Positions 12,842 to 23,775 of a stretch of 64,000 nt of DNA are shown piece after piece (position 1 is the first letter of the stretch; each line of letters starts with the position of its first letter). The translations under genes were made by a program, and so were the position numbers. Below the pieces are notes generated by a model. It was not told the DNA's origin. It made no database searches and saw nothing but the letters and a program-made list of their open reading frames with translations. This DNA is from Holothuria scabra (taxonomy: Eukaryota; Echinodermata; Holothuroidea; Aspidochirotida; Holothuriidae), in contig CM074179.1 in the NCBI GenBank assembly GCA_037179385.1, forward strand, positions 67,661,806 through 67,725,805. The letters run 5' to 3'.

Positions 12842-12843
<2 letters not shown>
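12654..12843 (-). mobile_element. inverted copy of the PLE pseudo-LTR
   Basis: Its reverse complement matches the two pseudo-LTRs at 14254-14452 and 17452-17640. Shared landmarks in order are CACTCCTTGTCATTCTCTGA, CCAAGTATTGA, CCTCGAAAGCTCTACTTCAA, TCTCCTCGGAG, TTTCAATTCTG and TTTTCTCCGTCATGTT. It lies between two (TA)n runs, upstream of and opposite in orientation to the PLE body. PLEs are known for mixed direct and inverted terminal repeats, so this may be part of the same insertion or a separate solo copy. Confidence 0.8.
12765..12805 (-). ncRNA. hammerhead-ribozyme-like motif in the inverted pseudo-LTR
   Basis: Read on the minus strand: stem I AAGTA pairs with TACTT; core TTGAAAA; stem II GAG with CTC; then GAAA, the palindrome AGCT as minimal stem III, and C at the cleavage position. 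Core positions 3 and 8 are U and A rather than C and G. Activity is doubtful. Confidence 0.45.

Positions 12844-12890
<47 letters not shown>
12844..12890. repeat. (TA)n microsatellite
   Basis: A TA run between the inverted pseudo-LTR and the tRNA-containing repeat. Confidence 0.95.
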
Positions 12891-13059
12891 TTTTAAAATG
12901 GAAAAGTTAGCCTCAAGCAGGATTCGAACCATCGACCTCCCGCTTACAAGGCAAATCCTCTGACCACTGAGCCACTGAAGCCTATGTGATTGAGCGCGGT
13001 CATTTAATTATAAAAACTGTTGGCTTGAGTTCTAGATTGTTAAACCAACAGTGTCTATT

Positions 13060-13062
<3 letters not shown>
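12891..13062 (-). repeat. interspersed repeat containing a tRNA-like sequence (copy 1)
   Basis: The minus strand carries a block also present at 42128-42290 and partly at 28172-28310. It consists of an upstream part with CAACAG, TATAATTA, TGACCGCGCTCAATCACATA, then a tRNA-like unit, then a T-rich tail with GGCTAA and TTTTAAAA. Because homology extends on both sides of the tRNA-like part, the transposed unit is larger than the tRNA. This fits a SINE-like element whose pol III head is internal. Confidence 0.7.
12910..12981 (-). tRNA. tRNA-like sequence, Thr(TGT)-type anticodon, probably SINE-derived
   Basis: A 72-base cloverleaf: acceptor GCTTCAG with TTGAGGC (two wobbles), A-box TGGCTCAGTGG, anticodon loop CTTGTAA (anticodon TGT) and B-box GGTTCGAATCC. 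The anticodon stem is imperfect in this copy. Its repeat context and sister copies point to a tRNA-derived repeat rather than a functional gene. Confidence 0.55.
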
Positions 13063-13153
<91 letters not shown>

Positions 13154-13166
13154 TATACATATATAA
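13062..13166. repeat. (TA)n microsatellite
   Basis: About 105 bases of TA with a few GTAT interruptions, abutting the tRNA-containing repeat. Confidence 0.95.
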
Positions 13167-13691
13167 ATGCGGGTTATCGTGGTCATTGCGCATGAAAAAT
13201 TGAGTCAAAACGTATTCTTTGACATTAAGTGGACATTTTCGTGTCCACGTTTTGTTCAGGCCTCTCGAAAGAGTATTTTCTGGAGAGTGAGTAACTCCAA
13301 AGCATGACTTCTGATAATACAGAGCGGCAACTATTTTGTGTCAACAAATGAACCCGATTTAATCACTCCCTCAGTAGACATCAGTGGTTGAAATCAGCAG
13401 GATATAAATGTTGCCTGTTTCAAATTGGGTCAATCTGTGGACTTCAAATAAAAGTGACACACCTCAGGTGGACACGATTTTATGTGAAGCAAACATTATA
13501 TCTCAAATACAACATGGGACTTAAAAGCAGCCACACTGGATTTCTGGGGACAGTCCAAAGTGGTACTAAACACCATGCAGTATCACTCTTACATGCCTGT
13601 ATGGTGCATTATACATCTACCATAGTACCATAATAATATGTCCACCAAAGTACCCTTTTAAAAGCATGTCCAGCTTAGCCAGCATTTAGCA

Positions 13692-14100
<409 letters not shown>

Positions 14101-14190
14101 GTTATGTAGCGGACAGAGTCGCATAATATTTTTTTTTTGTAATATTCGTCTAACATTGGCAACGTTTGCCCTAGCAAGAGGACGATATCA

Positions 14191-14192
<2 letters not shown>

Positions 14193-14254
<62 letters not shown>
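14193..14254. repeat. (TA)n microsatellite at the PLE 5' end
   Basis: The TA run ends exactly where the first direct pseudo-LTR begins (ATTCCAAAATTCC). Confidence 0.95.
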
Positions 14255-14256
<2 letters not shown>

Positions 14257-14452
14257 CAAAATTCCTCACTCCTTGTCATTCTCTGACCAAGTATTGATAA
14301 AGAGGTAGTTTTCCTCGAAAGCTCTACTTCAAGCCTTTTTGTCTGTTTAATTTATCTAAATTCTAACCTTTCGCTATATGTATCTCCTCGGAGATCCAGC
14401 CTTTCAATTCTGAAGCACCGTTGTTTTACAGTTTCTCCGTCATGTTTATATA
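14254..14452 (+). repeat. 5' direct pseudo-LTR of the PLE
   Basis: It begins right after (TA)n with TTCCAAAATTCCTCACTCC and ends near TTTCTCCGTCATGTTTATAT. It matches 17452-17640 in the same orientation and 12654-12843 in the opposite one. It contains a hammerhead-like fold. Confidence 0.85.
14289..14329 (+). ncRNA. hammerhead-ribozyme-like motif in the 5' pseudo-LTR
   Basis: Stem I AAGTA (14289-14293) pairs with TACTT (14325-14329). The core is TTGATAA plus A (14294-14301). Stem II GAGG (14302-14305) pairs with CCTC (14313-14316). GAAA follows, then stem III as the palindrome AGCT (14320-14323), with C14324 at the cleavage position. The layout matches type I hammerheads with minimal stem III, known from PLEs. 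The C3 and G8 core positions are U and A, so catalysis is uncertain. Confidence 0.5.
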
Positions 14453-14498
14453 TTTTTTTCACTGTTTGCATCAATTTTGATCCAACCTTGCTACACCC

Positions 14499-17251
14499 AT
14501 GGAGAGTACTTTGGAAACTTTCAAATTACTTCGACGCCTGTGCGAAAAACGTGTCAGGTATCGACATGACCTTTCCAACTATAAAACGTACCGAGCAAAC
14601 AATACGGTACCGAAAGAGCTTAAAATTAAAGTCCCTACCGGCTTACCACTCTCCGACAGTGGAAGCTACGCCAGCTGGAAAAGTATACTCAGAAAACGTC
14701 TCTCAGACTGATGGAAGTACAAATTGGAAATTGTCGGAAAACCATCAATGAACTCAATCACCAAATTGATTCCAAAACCAGGAAGCTAAAAAGAGAGCTC
14801 CCCAAATCCGAGCTTCAAAACAAGCTTCGGTTTATCTCTCAGGACTGTCTCCGACTCTCTCGTACTCTAAATTCTAGGCAACAACGCAAGTTTCAAAGAG
14901 ATCATGTCACTTCAAACCAAGTGACTGTCACTTCAAATCAGGTGATTTCAAATTTTCAGAAAAGTAGGTCTCGCAGATTTATTCGTAAACCGGTCACCGA
15001 GCCTTCCACCGCCACCGCCGCGGTTGTAAGCATATCGTGTCAGCTTTCTGAAGGAGAAAGTAAAATTCTCTCGAAGGGGCTCAATTTCTGCCCCAAACCA
15101 AGGCAGACTGACACGCAGAAATTATCGCTAGACATGAAAGCGTTTTTCCGACGCTTGCGCCTTCGGGAGTATTTTGCTGACGAAGACGGCCTAAATTCTC
15201 CACCGGACAACGATATATCGTATCAATTTAAACCAAAAGGCACCTGGAACCCACCAAAAGGGGCGTTTTCCGCAACTGGAATCACTTATTTCGGCCATTG
15301 AAGAGGATGTGAAAAACCACACCCCTTCCCCAGATTTCCGCGACAATCTCACGAAAAGTGAACGTCAGGCCATTCGAAGTCTACGGCATCGTGATGATAT
15401 TGTTATCAAGCCGGCGGACAAAGGCTCTGCGATTGTTGCAATGGGGACTCAATTTTACAGGGAGGAAGCCCTCAGATTACTTGGCAATCCCGACCACTAC
15501 AGACGTCTACACTCAGATCCCACTTCGGAAATTGCGAAAAAAGTGGAGGCGGCCATCAAAAAGATGGTTCGCAACGGCTCCATTGACTCTGAAACCGGCC
15601 CAAATCTCCTCCAGGTAGATCCTAAACCAGGCCGTTTCTATTTTCTGCCCAAAATTCACAAAACGGGTAGTCCGGGCAGACCCATTACTTCCGGCAACGG
15701 GACTGCCACGGAAAAATTTTCAAAATTTGTTGACCTGCTTATCCAACCCCTGGTTCCAACCCTTCCCTGCTACGTTCAGGACAATACGGACTTCATCCGC
15801 AAAATTGGGAAGATCAAAAATCTCCCGTCGGACACAATTCTGGCCACTCTTGACGTGTTCTCGTTGTACACAAACATACCAAATGAGGAAGGCATCTCCG
15901 CTTGCACCAACGCTTTCAATCCGATTCGGGGCAAAACTCCCACCAAGAAAGACTTAGGCGAACTCATGCATCTGATTTTGACCAACAACAATCTCATTTT
16001 TGGTGACCACCACTACCTACAAATTCATGGTACAGCCATGGGAACCAAAATGACTCTCTCATTTGCTAACTTTTTTATGGGCAACTTCGAGCACAAATTC
16101 CTGTCTCGACAAAATTTGAAACCACAAATTTGGTTACGCTTCATAGACGACATCTTCATGATCTGGCCCCACGGTGAAGACTGACTAAAATTTTTTATTG
16201 AAAACATCAATTCGTTCCATCCCACCATCAAATTTACGGCCGACCATTCCATGTCCAGTGTCCACTTCCTGGACACCACTGTAACCATAGAAAATGGTTC
16301 ACTCAAAACCGACTTGTTCAACAAACCAACGGACAAGCACAACACGGACGAGCACAACTACCTTCTAGCCAGCAGTTGCCATCCTCCGCACTGCACCAAA
16401 AACACTCCGTACAGTCAAGCACTCCGCATAAAACGCATTTGTTCCTCTGAAACAGATTTTGACACTCGGGCAAAGGAACTATCTGGTTACCTCCGTAACC
16501 GGCAGTATTTTCGGGGTTCAATTGAAAATGCCATCAAAAAGGCAAAAGAAACCCCTCGCTCGCAAACTCTGACGTACAAAACTCGTCAGCGCAATTCCGA
16601 CAGAGTGCCGTTGGTAACTGAGTACCATCCCGGTCTACCACCACTAGCCAAATTCATCAAAAAGCATATGCCCACACTTCAGAGCACCGATCGCCTAAGG
16701 TCTATCTTTCCCCAACCCCCGCTGTTGCCTTCAAGCGGCCCTAAAATTTACGGGACATTTTGGTTCGGGCAAAATTAAAGGACAAAGCCTCAGTCGAGGA
16801 AAACAACGAAAATCTTGGTTGTTCACCTTGCCCTTCCAACTGCAAGACGTGCGCCCTGGTTGATTCCCAAAAAAAAAGGCTTCCGGAGCAATCAAAATGC
16901 ACGCACCTTCCAAATTAGACAAGAAATTAATTGTCTTTCCAAAAATGTCATTTATCTCATATACTGCAATTTATGTGGTGTGCAGTATGTCGGAGAATCT
17001 AAAAATACTCTTCGAATGAGAATGACACAGCACAGGTCAGCAATTAAAACCAAAAAGGTTGAATAACCTGTTGCAAACCATTTCAATTTGTCTCATCATT
17101 CTATCAAAAACTTACGGGTCATTGCTATCGACCAAAACGATACATGGACCGACAAGCTAGAAAAGCTAAAGAAAATTTCTGGGAACTAAATCTCAAAACC
17201 ACATCGCCTTTCGGCTTGAACATCAGGAGCGATTTACCAGCTTGCTGATGA
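14499..17251 (+). pseudogene. PLE reverse transcriptase/GIY-YIG coding region, broken
   Basis: Segments in order. 14499-14711: N-terminal 70 codons. 14711-15301: basic region, whose ATG overlaps the preceding stop as TGATG. 15309-16184: reverse transcriptase with GRFYFLPKIHK, GRPITSG, motif A LDVFSLYTNIP, motif B GTAMGTKMTLSFANFF and motif C FIDDIF. After a TGA at 16182-16184 the same frame continues with SSVHFLDTTVTIENGSLKTD to 16778. Then, in another frame, comes the zinc linker CSPCPSNCKTC, followed by a frameshift at the A-run near 16870 and the GIY-YIG piece NVIYLIYCNLCGVQYVGES. The tail ENFWELNLKTTSPFGLN lies near 17180-17225 in yet another frame. At least five lesions (about 15290, 16184, 16745, 16875, 17064) rule out a functional protein. 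The RT catalytic aspartates themselves are intact. Confidence 0.88.
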
Positions 17252-17451
17252 TACTTACCAAAATAATCCGATCAGGCCATTCCGGCCTAACAATTTCTCT
17301 AATTACTTTGAAGAGGATTTTCCTATTGTTGATGGGTTACACCCGAGTAATCCGATCAGACCCTCCCGGTCAATCAACCTGCTCAATTGCCTTAAGAAGG
17401 ATTATCCTGTCACAATAGAGGTGAGACCATTGTCAACACCTTTAAAAGCTT

Positions 17452-17640
17452 CCAAAATTTCTCACTCCTTGTTATTCTCTGACCAAGTATTGATAAAAAG
17501 GTAGTATTCCTCGAAAGCTCTACGTCAAACCTTTTGGCTGTTTTATTTATCTAAATTCTAGCCTTCCGCTATTTGTATCTCCTCGGAGATCCAGCATTTC
17601 AATTCTGTAGCACCGTTGTTTTACAGTTTCTCCCTCATGT
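17452..17640 (+). repeat. 3' direct pseudo-LTR of the PLE
   Basis: A direct repeat of 14254-14452 that ends at the start of a 150-base (TA)n array. Confidence 0.85.
17485..17525 (+). ncRNA. hammerhead-ribozyme-like motif in the 3' pseudo-LTR
   Basis: Same fold as at 14289-14329: AAGTA with TACGT (one mismatch), core TTGATAA, shortened stem II AGG with CCT, then GAAA, AGCT and C. It again has U3 and A8 in place of C3 and G8. Confidence 0.42.
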
Positions 17641-17796
<156 letters not shown>

Positions 17797-17845
17797 ATGA
17801 AATTGGTAAAGCTGGAAAATCTGGCTGAGGTGAAAAAACGATGTT

Positions 17846-17914
17846 GACTCCACCGGGATTCGAACTCGGGACCTCTTTCTAGTGCGGACGCTCTAACCAC
17901 TGAGCCATGAAGCC
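17846..17914 (-). tRNA. tRNA-like unit with damaged anticodon arm
   Basis: On the minus strand: acceptor GGCTTCA with TGGAGTC, D-arm GCTC with GAGC, A-box TGGCTCAGTGG and B-box GAGTTCGAATCCC. Four bases of the anticodon-arm 3' side are missing relative to the sister copy at 18209, so this is a pseudo-tRNA. Confidence 0.55.
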
Positions 17915-18208
17915 AAGTTGGTTTGGCCATTGTTCAAATGACAGATGAAGCAACTCGCAATTCACCTCATGAGCAGGCGCCTAATTTTGGAACAGCACTA
18001 GTTCTCGTTTGACGCAAGCCCGACCAGAGATCAAAGTTGATGCCATCCAGCTGAACACAATTGTTTATCCGCCAGCGGATCTCCGAAGAGATACAGAAAC
18101 CTGTGAAAGCAGAGGTGAAGTGAAAATAAACGCTGACGACAACTGCGTGGAATGTATAAATCAAATTGGTAAAGCTGGAAAATCTGGCTGAGGTGAAAAA
18201 ACGATGTT

Positions 18209-18281
18209 GACTCCACCGGGATTCGAACTCGGGACCTACCGCTTTCTAGTGCGGACGCTATAACCACTGAGCCATGAAGCC
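18209..18281 (-). tRNA. tRNA-like unit with 8-base anticodon loop
   Basis: All seven acceptor positions pair (GGCTTCA with TGGAGTC, two wobbles), the T-arm is intact, and CCGC with GCGG closes an eight-base loop ACTAGAAA, so the anticodon is ambiguous. The D-stem has one change relative to the sister copy. Pol III A and B boxes are present. Confidence 0.55.
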
Positions 18282-18292
18282 AAGTTGGTTTC

Positions 18293-18666
<374 letters not shown>

Positions 18667-18679
18667 AGAATTAGCGTTA

Positions 18680-18726
18680 TATATATATATATATAAATAT
18701 AAATATATATATATACATATAAACAT
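18680..18726. repeat. interrupted (TA)n microsatellite
   Basis: A TA/AAATA run following the conserved AGCGTTATAT boundary. Confidence 0.9.
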
Positions 18727-18742
18727 ATTTCACTAATTCGGC

Positions 18743-19061
18743 ACTTAAGGGGAAAGTTGTTGTTGAAAAGTCGATCTTAAGGGGAAAAATTTTTTGGGGA
18801 AAAATATAAGTTTCGCCGTAACGTTTCTACACACTTTTCTAAAGGAATACGTAAACGGAAAAGGGCGCAATCCTAGATTTACAAAGTAGATACGATTACT
18901 TCAAAGTTGGCAAATTTATGGACCCCTAGCTGAATGGATGGCTGGCCATTGAAATTACGTTGTTTATATTTTTGGACGTTAAGGCGAAAACTTTTCCTTG
19001 TGTATTTCATTGTTATTTTTTCGCCCTATGTAGGCGCAGATATAACAATTTCCCCCTAAGG
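18743..19061 (+). mobile_element. MITE-like element with 17-bp terminal inverted repeats
   Basis: The left end CTTAAGGGGAAAGTTGTT and the reverse complement of the right end, CTTAGGGGGAAATTGTT, form inverted repeats around about 320 bases. The interior has no coding capacity. Related copies lie at 13836, 18420, 43387 and 43600, all touching (TA)n. No target duplication could be separated from the flanking TA-rich sequence, so the superfamily is not assigned. Confidence 0.6.
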
Positions 19062-19073
19062 TGGGAATTAGCG

Positions 19074-19132
19074 TTATATATATAAATAAATTAATATTTA
19101 CATAAATATATATATATATATATAAATATATA

Positions 19133-19170
<38 letters not shown>
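19074..19170. repeat. interrupted (TA)n microsatellite
   Basis: A TA-rich run ending exactly at the start of the next PLE-type terminus (GACAAGATTGAG). Confidence 0.9.
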
Positions 19171-19174
<4 letters not shown>

Positions 19175-19418
19175 AGATTGAGAAATTAATAATACTGATG
19201 ACCAACAAGATTGATATATATCCGAATATATTTCAATCCCACCTGGGATCTTCCTCAGCGGATTAGATGGAGAACGTACAGCGATAACAAATGAAAATGT
19301 AAATGATAACTGTTAACGATTTTAAGTTATTGTTCAAAGTTAATACATTGACGCGCACGTCATGAGTTAGTAATAAATGACGCGTTTGCAAGGATCAAAA
19401 TAAAGAAATTATGACGCA
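19171..19418 (+). mobile_element. PLE terminal/5' untranslated region with hammerhead motif
   Basis: It lies between a (TA)n run and the reverse transcriptase frame starting at 19419. It contains a compact hammerhead fold on the minus strand at 19220-19263 and a low-complexity remainder rich in ATGACGCGC-type words. It most likely represents the pseudo-LTR and leader of the PLE downstream, although an unrelated adjacent solo terminus is possible. Confidence 0.5.
19220..19263 (-). ncRNA. hammerhead ribozyme motif, canonical core
   Basis: Minus strand, 5' to 3': stem I ATCCG; core CTGAGGA plus one A; stem II GATCCC, loop AGGT, GGGATT (six pairs, one wobble); GAAA; self-complementary stem III ATATAT (19231-19226); U at the cleavage position (19225); stem I return CGGAT. 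All conserved core bases (C3, U4, G5, A6, G8, A9, G12, A13, A14) are present. The extra A before stem II recurs in the other PLE copies here. It is antisense to the neighbouring reverse transcriptase. Confidence 0.7.
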
Positions 19419-20483
19419 TTGCTACAACACTGTGACGCAACCGTGATAAAGACACGCTTAGAGATGATTACTGAATCATTTCTAAGGGACGTAAGATGGA
19501 GAACTCATTTCTTTCTCAACCCCCAAACCGGAGTAAACAAAAAAGAACATTACGGCTTCCGATCGACAAAGGCTTCGCCTCAGATACTCCAATTAAAAGT
19601 GTTCGAGCACGGCATGATGAGCCTTGTAGAGAATATTAAGTTTAACAACATTCGCAAGCCCTACCAAACACAATTAAAAACTGACACGACCAAAATCAAA
19701 GCGGAAAAGAAAGTATACGTTGCGGCTGACAAAACCAAAAACTTCTACAAATTAGAACCTGAACAGTATAACAAGCTGGTACAACAAAACTTACACAAAG
19801 CATACAAAAGAGCAACGCCCAACACACGGTATCAAATCACTGCAGCTGACAAAATTATACCTTCAAAACTTCAAATTAGTGACAGAGTCGACATCACAAG
19901 CGAAAAACAAGCATTTATTACACTAAAAGACCACAAACCGAACTTCAGCATCAAACCCACATGCAGACTAATCAACCCATCAAAATCAAAACTAGGGAAG
20001 ATTAGCAAACAAATACTGGAAAGGATAAATTCAGAAGTCAAACAATCTACAGGGTACAACCAATGGAAGAACACAAGTGAAGTCAAGGACTGGTTTAGTG
20101 AAATACACGACAAACACCAGCAATCGTTTATTGCTTTTGACATTTGTGAGTTTTACCCCTCAATTACTGCCAACCTCCTCAACGGGGCTAGAGACTATGC
20201 ATCAAACTACACAGACAAGTCAGCATTCGAAAGACATATTATCTTCCACAAAAAGAAAACTTTGTTTTTCAGCGTTGAAACACCATGGTGCAAGCGTACC
20301 GAATCTTTATTCGTTGTCACCATTGGTAGTTTCAACTCTGCTGAAACTTGTGAACTAATAGGATTGTACCTCCTGTCACAACTTCAGCACATTAACATGA
20401 ATGTCAACCTATACAGAGACGATGGTTTGGCTGTTTGCAAAGCAACAGCAAGGCAAACAGAAAAATTAAAGAAAGAATATTGA
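19419..20483 (+). pseudogene. PLE reverse transcriptase, YRDD family, 3'-truncated
   Basis: A 354-codon open frame. N-terminal part contains VAADKTKNFYKLEPEQYN. RT fingers are AFITLKDHKPNF and CRLINPSKSKLGKISKQILE. Motif A is SFIAFDICEFYPSIT, motif B GSFNSAETCELIGLYLL and motif C LYRDDGLAV. It breaks off right after the catalytic domain (RQTEKLKKEY) where the related copy at 57.5 kb continues with KDIWKIFSNNNLKIEIEANK. The zinc linker and GIY-YIG of this family are missing. The first codon given is not an ATG, and the true start is not evident. It is the same family as the element at 57478-58975. Confidence 0.85.
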
Positions 20484-20581
20484 ATGTTCGGCAACTGGGA
20501 AATCGCGTGCCCATTTTCCTCCTTTTTTCGAAATTTCCTATCTAACCCCCCCCCCCCAATCTGGCCTGTGATTCTCAGAAT

Positions 20582-20887
20582 GTTGTTTATTTATTATATT
20601 GAACTATGTGCCCTAAAGACCTTTATGTTGGAAAAACTAGCACCAAGTTTCGGTTAAGATTCAACAACCACAAGAAGTCTATCCCCTACAATGCACGGGG
20701 TTTTCCAGTTGCGGAAAACTTCGGGCGGACCAATCACTCCCTCCGAAATTTGAAATGTGTGCTGCTTGGTTCAAACTTTCAATCTCCTCGGCACAAAAAC
20801 TTTATCCTTAAATTAAATACACACACTGAGGGTCTCAATAGAGATTTGGGCCTACTCAACCATTACACGTTCTACAATGATTCTTGA
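20582..20887 (+). pseudogene. GIY-YIG endonuclease fragment of another PLE family
   Basis: The sequence reads VVYLLY, a TGA at 20600-20602, then CPKDLYVGKTSTKFRLRFNN, HKKSIPYNARGFPVAENFGR and a conserved end LNRDLGLLNHYTFYN. VVYLLYC and LYVGKT are the paired GIY-YIG motifs of PLEs, and the TGA stands where a cysteine is expected. The endonuclease also lacks a few residues around RHKNF. The linker and tail differ from the YRDD element just upstream, so two families are juxtaposed, separated by 100 bases with a C-run. Confidence 0.8.
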
Positions 20888-21229
20888 CCTATTGATGTCT
20901 TTTGTCTATTCAACATGTTTTGTGTGTTTACTTCCAATTCACTCTTGCATGTAGCTAGGCCTGTTAGCTAGCTCGAGTCTGTCTGTGTCTACTCTTCCGT
21001 GACACCCACTACAATGTCTATTGTCCAACTTTTGCATATTTACACGTAACTGGTCAGTATGGGCTGTGCAGTTAATTTAAATTTACTTTTTCATGTGTTA
21101 GTCGTATGTCTGTCTTGGCCGACGGAAGCTTCAGGAGAAGTTGAAAATTTCCAAGTTTAACTAAATAAATACTTAATCGTAGTCCTTTTGTCAATTTTGA
21201 CTTTGTTTTTCATTGTTATCGTGTATTGT

Positions 21230-21318
<89 letters not shown>

Positions 21319-21320
21319 AT
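21230..21320. repeat. compound (TA)n(TG)n microsatellite
   Basis: TA runs with GTAT interruptions passing into (TG)n. Confidence 0.95.
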
Positions 21321-21494
21321 TATAAAAGAAGACCAAATGACGATCGAATAACCAAAGGCAGTTTTCGCGCTTACCAAATATAATAACTGAATTTTCGAAT
21401 AATGCTAATGTAAAACTATACTGCTTGCGAATTGCTTGAGGTATTACTTGATTAATCACAAATTTTATTGTTTTACTTTACAATTTTGAAACAG

Positions 21495-21542
21495 AGGGAA
21501 GAGGACAGTGCAGAATGTACCGACGAAGATTTCGAGAAGATG
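21495..21542 (+). CDS. putative 16-codon acidic phase-0 exon
   Basis: The acceptor AATTTTGAAACAG ends at 21494 and the donor GTAAGA starts at 21543. The 48-base exon encodes REEDSAECTDEDFEKM in phase 0 at both borders. No domain is recognised. Grouped with 24237-24299 and 27616-27669 by size, phase and acidic composition. It may be the 3' part of the NLR-like gene or a separate gene. Confidence 0.35.
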
Positions 21543-22107
21543 GTAAGACAGCCAAATTGTAGGAATAATCGAGTAATTTAATTCAAAATTATGAAAATGA
21601 TTGACGCTGTCCTGGTCTGTTTGGCCTTCTTAGAATATCGAAGATATTTTAATATGCCTTTTATTCTTCTTGTATCCTCTTTAACGGTTTCATCTGCATT
21701 GCATGTGGAATTCCATCTCCATGCTCTCTCCTGGACAGCTATTTCCCTATACCTCAGTTGGCTAGTTTTCAATAATATCTATTGCTGGGTGCCCTACTTT
21801 GGTCGAAGCTCTACGTTTGAAAAAATGGTTCCTATCAGCCTCATTTATGTACTCATCGCTGAAATTCCTTCACGCACTTTTAATTGAAATAATTGATTGC
21901 TTATCTCATTTATTCCTTATTAATTGAATGCTATTAAAAGGTATTTGAATAGGTTTTAAAGTGGATTACAGTATGAGACAGAGAAATATTTTGTACTCCT
22001 AAGCTCCCTTGATCAGAATTCAAGCATTAAAGTTATTAAGTCTTTGTTTGAGAATTGCGGTAGTATTAACGAATAATATGAATACTGAAGCTACAATCCC
22101 CGACAAA

Positions 22108-22205
22108 ACAAACTCCTCTTAAAACCCCCTCTCCCCCTTTCAAGGTTGTGCCCTAGCTCATGTTTAAAAGGTTGTAGCCCACATTGAAAGGGGTGCTGCC
22201 AAATT
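22108..22205 (+). repeat. dispersed repeat, copy 1 (pair with 23776-23880)
   Basis: It shares AAACCCCCTCTCCCCCTTTC, AAGGTTGTGCC, TTAAAAGGTTGTA and CAACATTGAA-type words in the same order with the second copy. Similar words occur loosely at 9840-9960. Family unknown. Confidence 0.6.
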
Positions 22206-23775
22206 GGGAGAAAAGGGAAAGGGCACGGTTAATAATTGCGGTGTGTCAATCTTGAATTGTAGTTTCCAAAGGAAGGCCATAAGAGATATTTTTTTCTGTG
22301 TGTGTGTGGGGGGGGGGGGTCAGCTCTTTTAATCACTTGTGATTTGAATATTAAAGGACACAGCCGCATCGATAAAATCATTGGGTCTATGACAAGAAGA
22401 ATATTTAGGAAAACTTATTTGTGCTGAAGGTTTATGTTTGAAACATTAAATTTGTATTTGGTCACGAGCTACCACTAGGGAGGGGGGTGAGTCTGCAGTA
22501 AGGGAAGGACTATTCATTTGGTAGGATTGACTAGCTACAAAATGATGGCGGAAAAGGTTAGTATGAGAATTGTGAAGACAGAGCTGCCAGTCAATGCGTT
22601 GTAAACAAATTTCTCAGGTTCTTGGAGTAAAGTACAAAATGTTATGAAGTTCCTTTGTCGGGTGGAGTTGCGGGTGGGGTATTCTTCTTTGTCTAGACAT
22701 TTTTGGCCGAATTATGACGTATGACATATTTTAAGAAAGGGATTTACTCGTCAAGGAAATTCAGTTATTTTACCGAATGTACATTTGTTTTCAACGGATT
22801 TACGTTCGCTAAGATTGACATCTCTACACAAGCTGCTGGTTACTGAACTTTTATGTTTACCACATTTCTTCGTTTTTTCTCTGTCAAGAATTTTACAATA
22901 ATAAGACTACTGAATTTACACAATAACCCTTCTTTACAAGAAGAACATGCTTGCGTGGTCATTTCATGAAATATAAAAGACATATCTGAAAAAGGGCTAG
23001 TGGTAAAGGTAAACTTAAATGATTGGAAAAGAGTCATCTAAGCTATTTTCTGTACCGGAGGGTAAACTAAAACCCTCCGTTGAGAGCAATGCTGTTTGTA
23101 AAGTGAACAAAAGGTACAGGAAAAGCAATGTAAGCATGGAATTCCGCAAGAACGAGGGCGTCTCAAATGAAGAGCACGCAAAAAGCTAAAAAACAAACTT
23201 AAAACAAGAAGCCGGCAGACTTTTGAGGTGTCCCACGTAATTTTAGTCAGGGTTAAAGACAATTCGAGATGCAAGCATTTGTCAAAACATTAATATCCGT
23301 CGCGGTACTAACTTGGAAATATTACGTGTTTATACTATTAAACATCTTTACGTAAACTTTTATGTGGTTATTCTGAAAACGAATTTGTTTTAAAAACGAC
23401 CCATTAACGCAAAACATTATAGATTGGCCGAGATGAAAAAGTTAAACAGATGCGGAATAACTGTATATTCAACTCCCTCTTAAGCCTACGCTTAGATGAG
23501 GAAGTAAAATAGGCATTTTACCATGTATGATACTCAGTTGCACCTTTCCAGAATTGTACATTTCCGTTTACACTTGTTGAAAATCTATTCTGTAACACTT
23601 TCCTTGCCCCCCCCACTCTTCAAACGAAGTTTTCATTTGCCCGCTTTATGCTTTCATGCCGATATCCACGGTTATGCGTATGCCATTCCCGACATTTTAA
23701 CCGGCGTTCAGACAATCCCCGTCGAAACAAATGAAACAAAATCGCTGGTACGGTGACAAAATGCGCTCACGATCT

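Larger units (their letters stand above)
14254..17640 (+). mobile_element. nearly full-length, decayed Penelope-like element
   Basis: A 3.4-kb element with direct pseudo-LTRs at 14254-14452 and 17452-17640 and one plus-strand coding region between them: N-terminal region, reverse transcriptase, zinc linker, GIY-YIG endonuclease. PLEs retrotranspose by target-primed reverse transcription using this RT-endonuclease fusion. Both ends abut (TA)n, as does the inverted third pseudo-LTR copy at 12654-12843. The two direct repeats differ at several positions and the coding region has multiple frameshifts and stops, so this copy is old and inactive. Confidence 0.88.
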
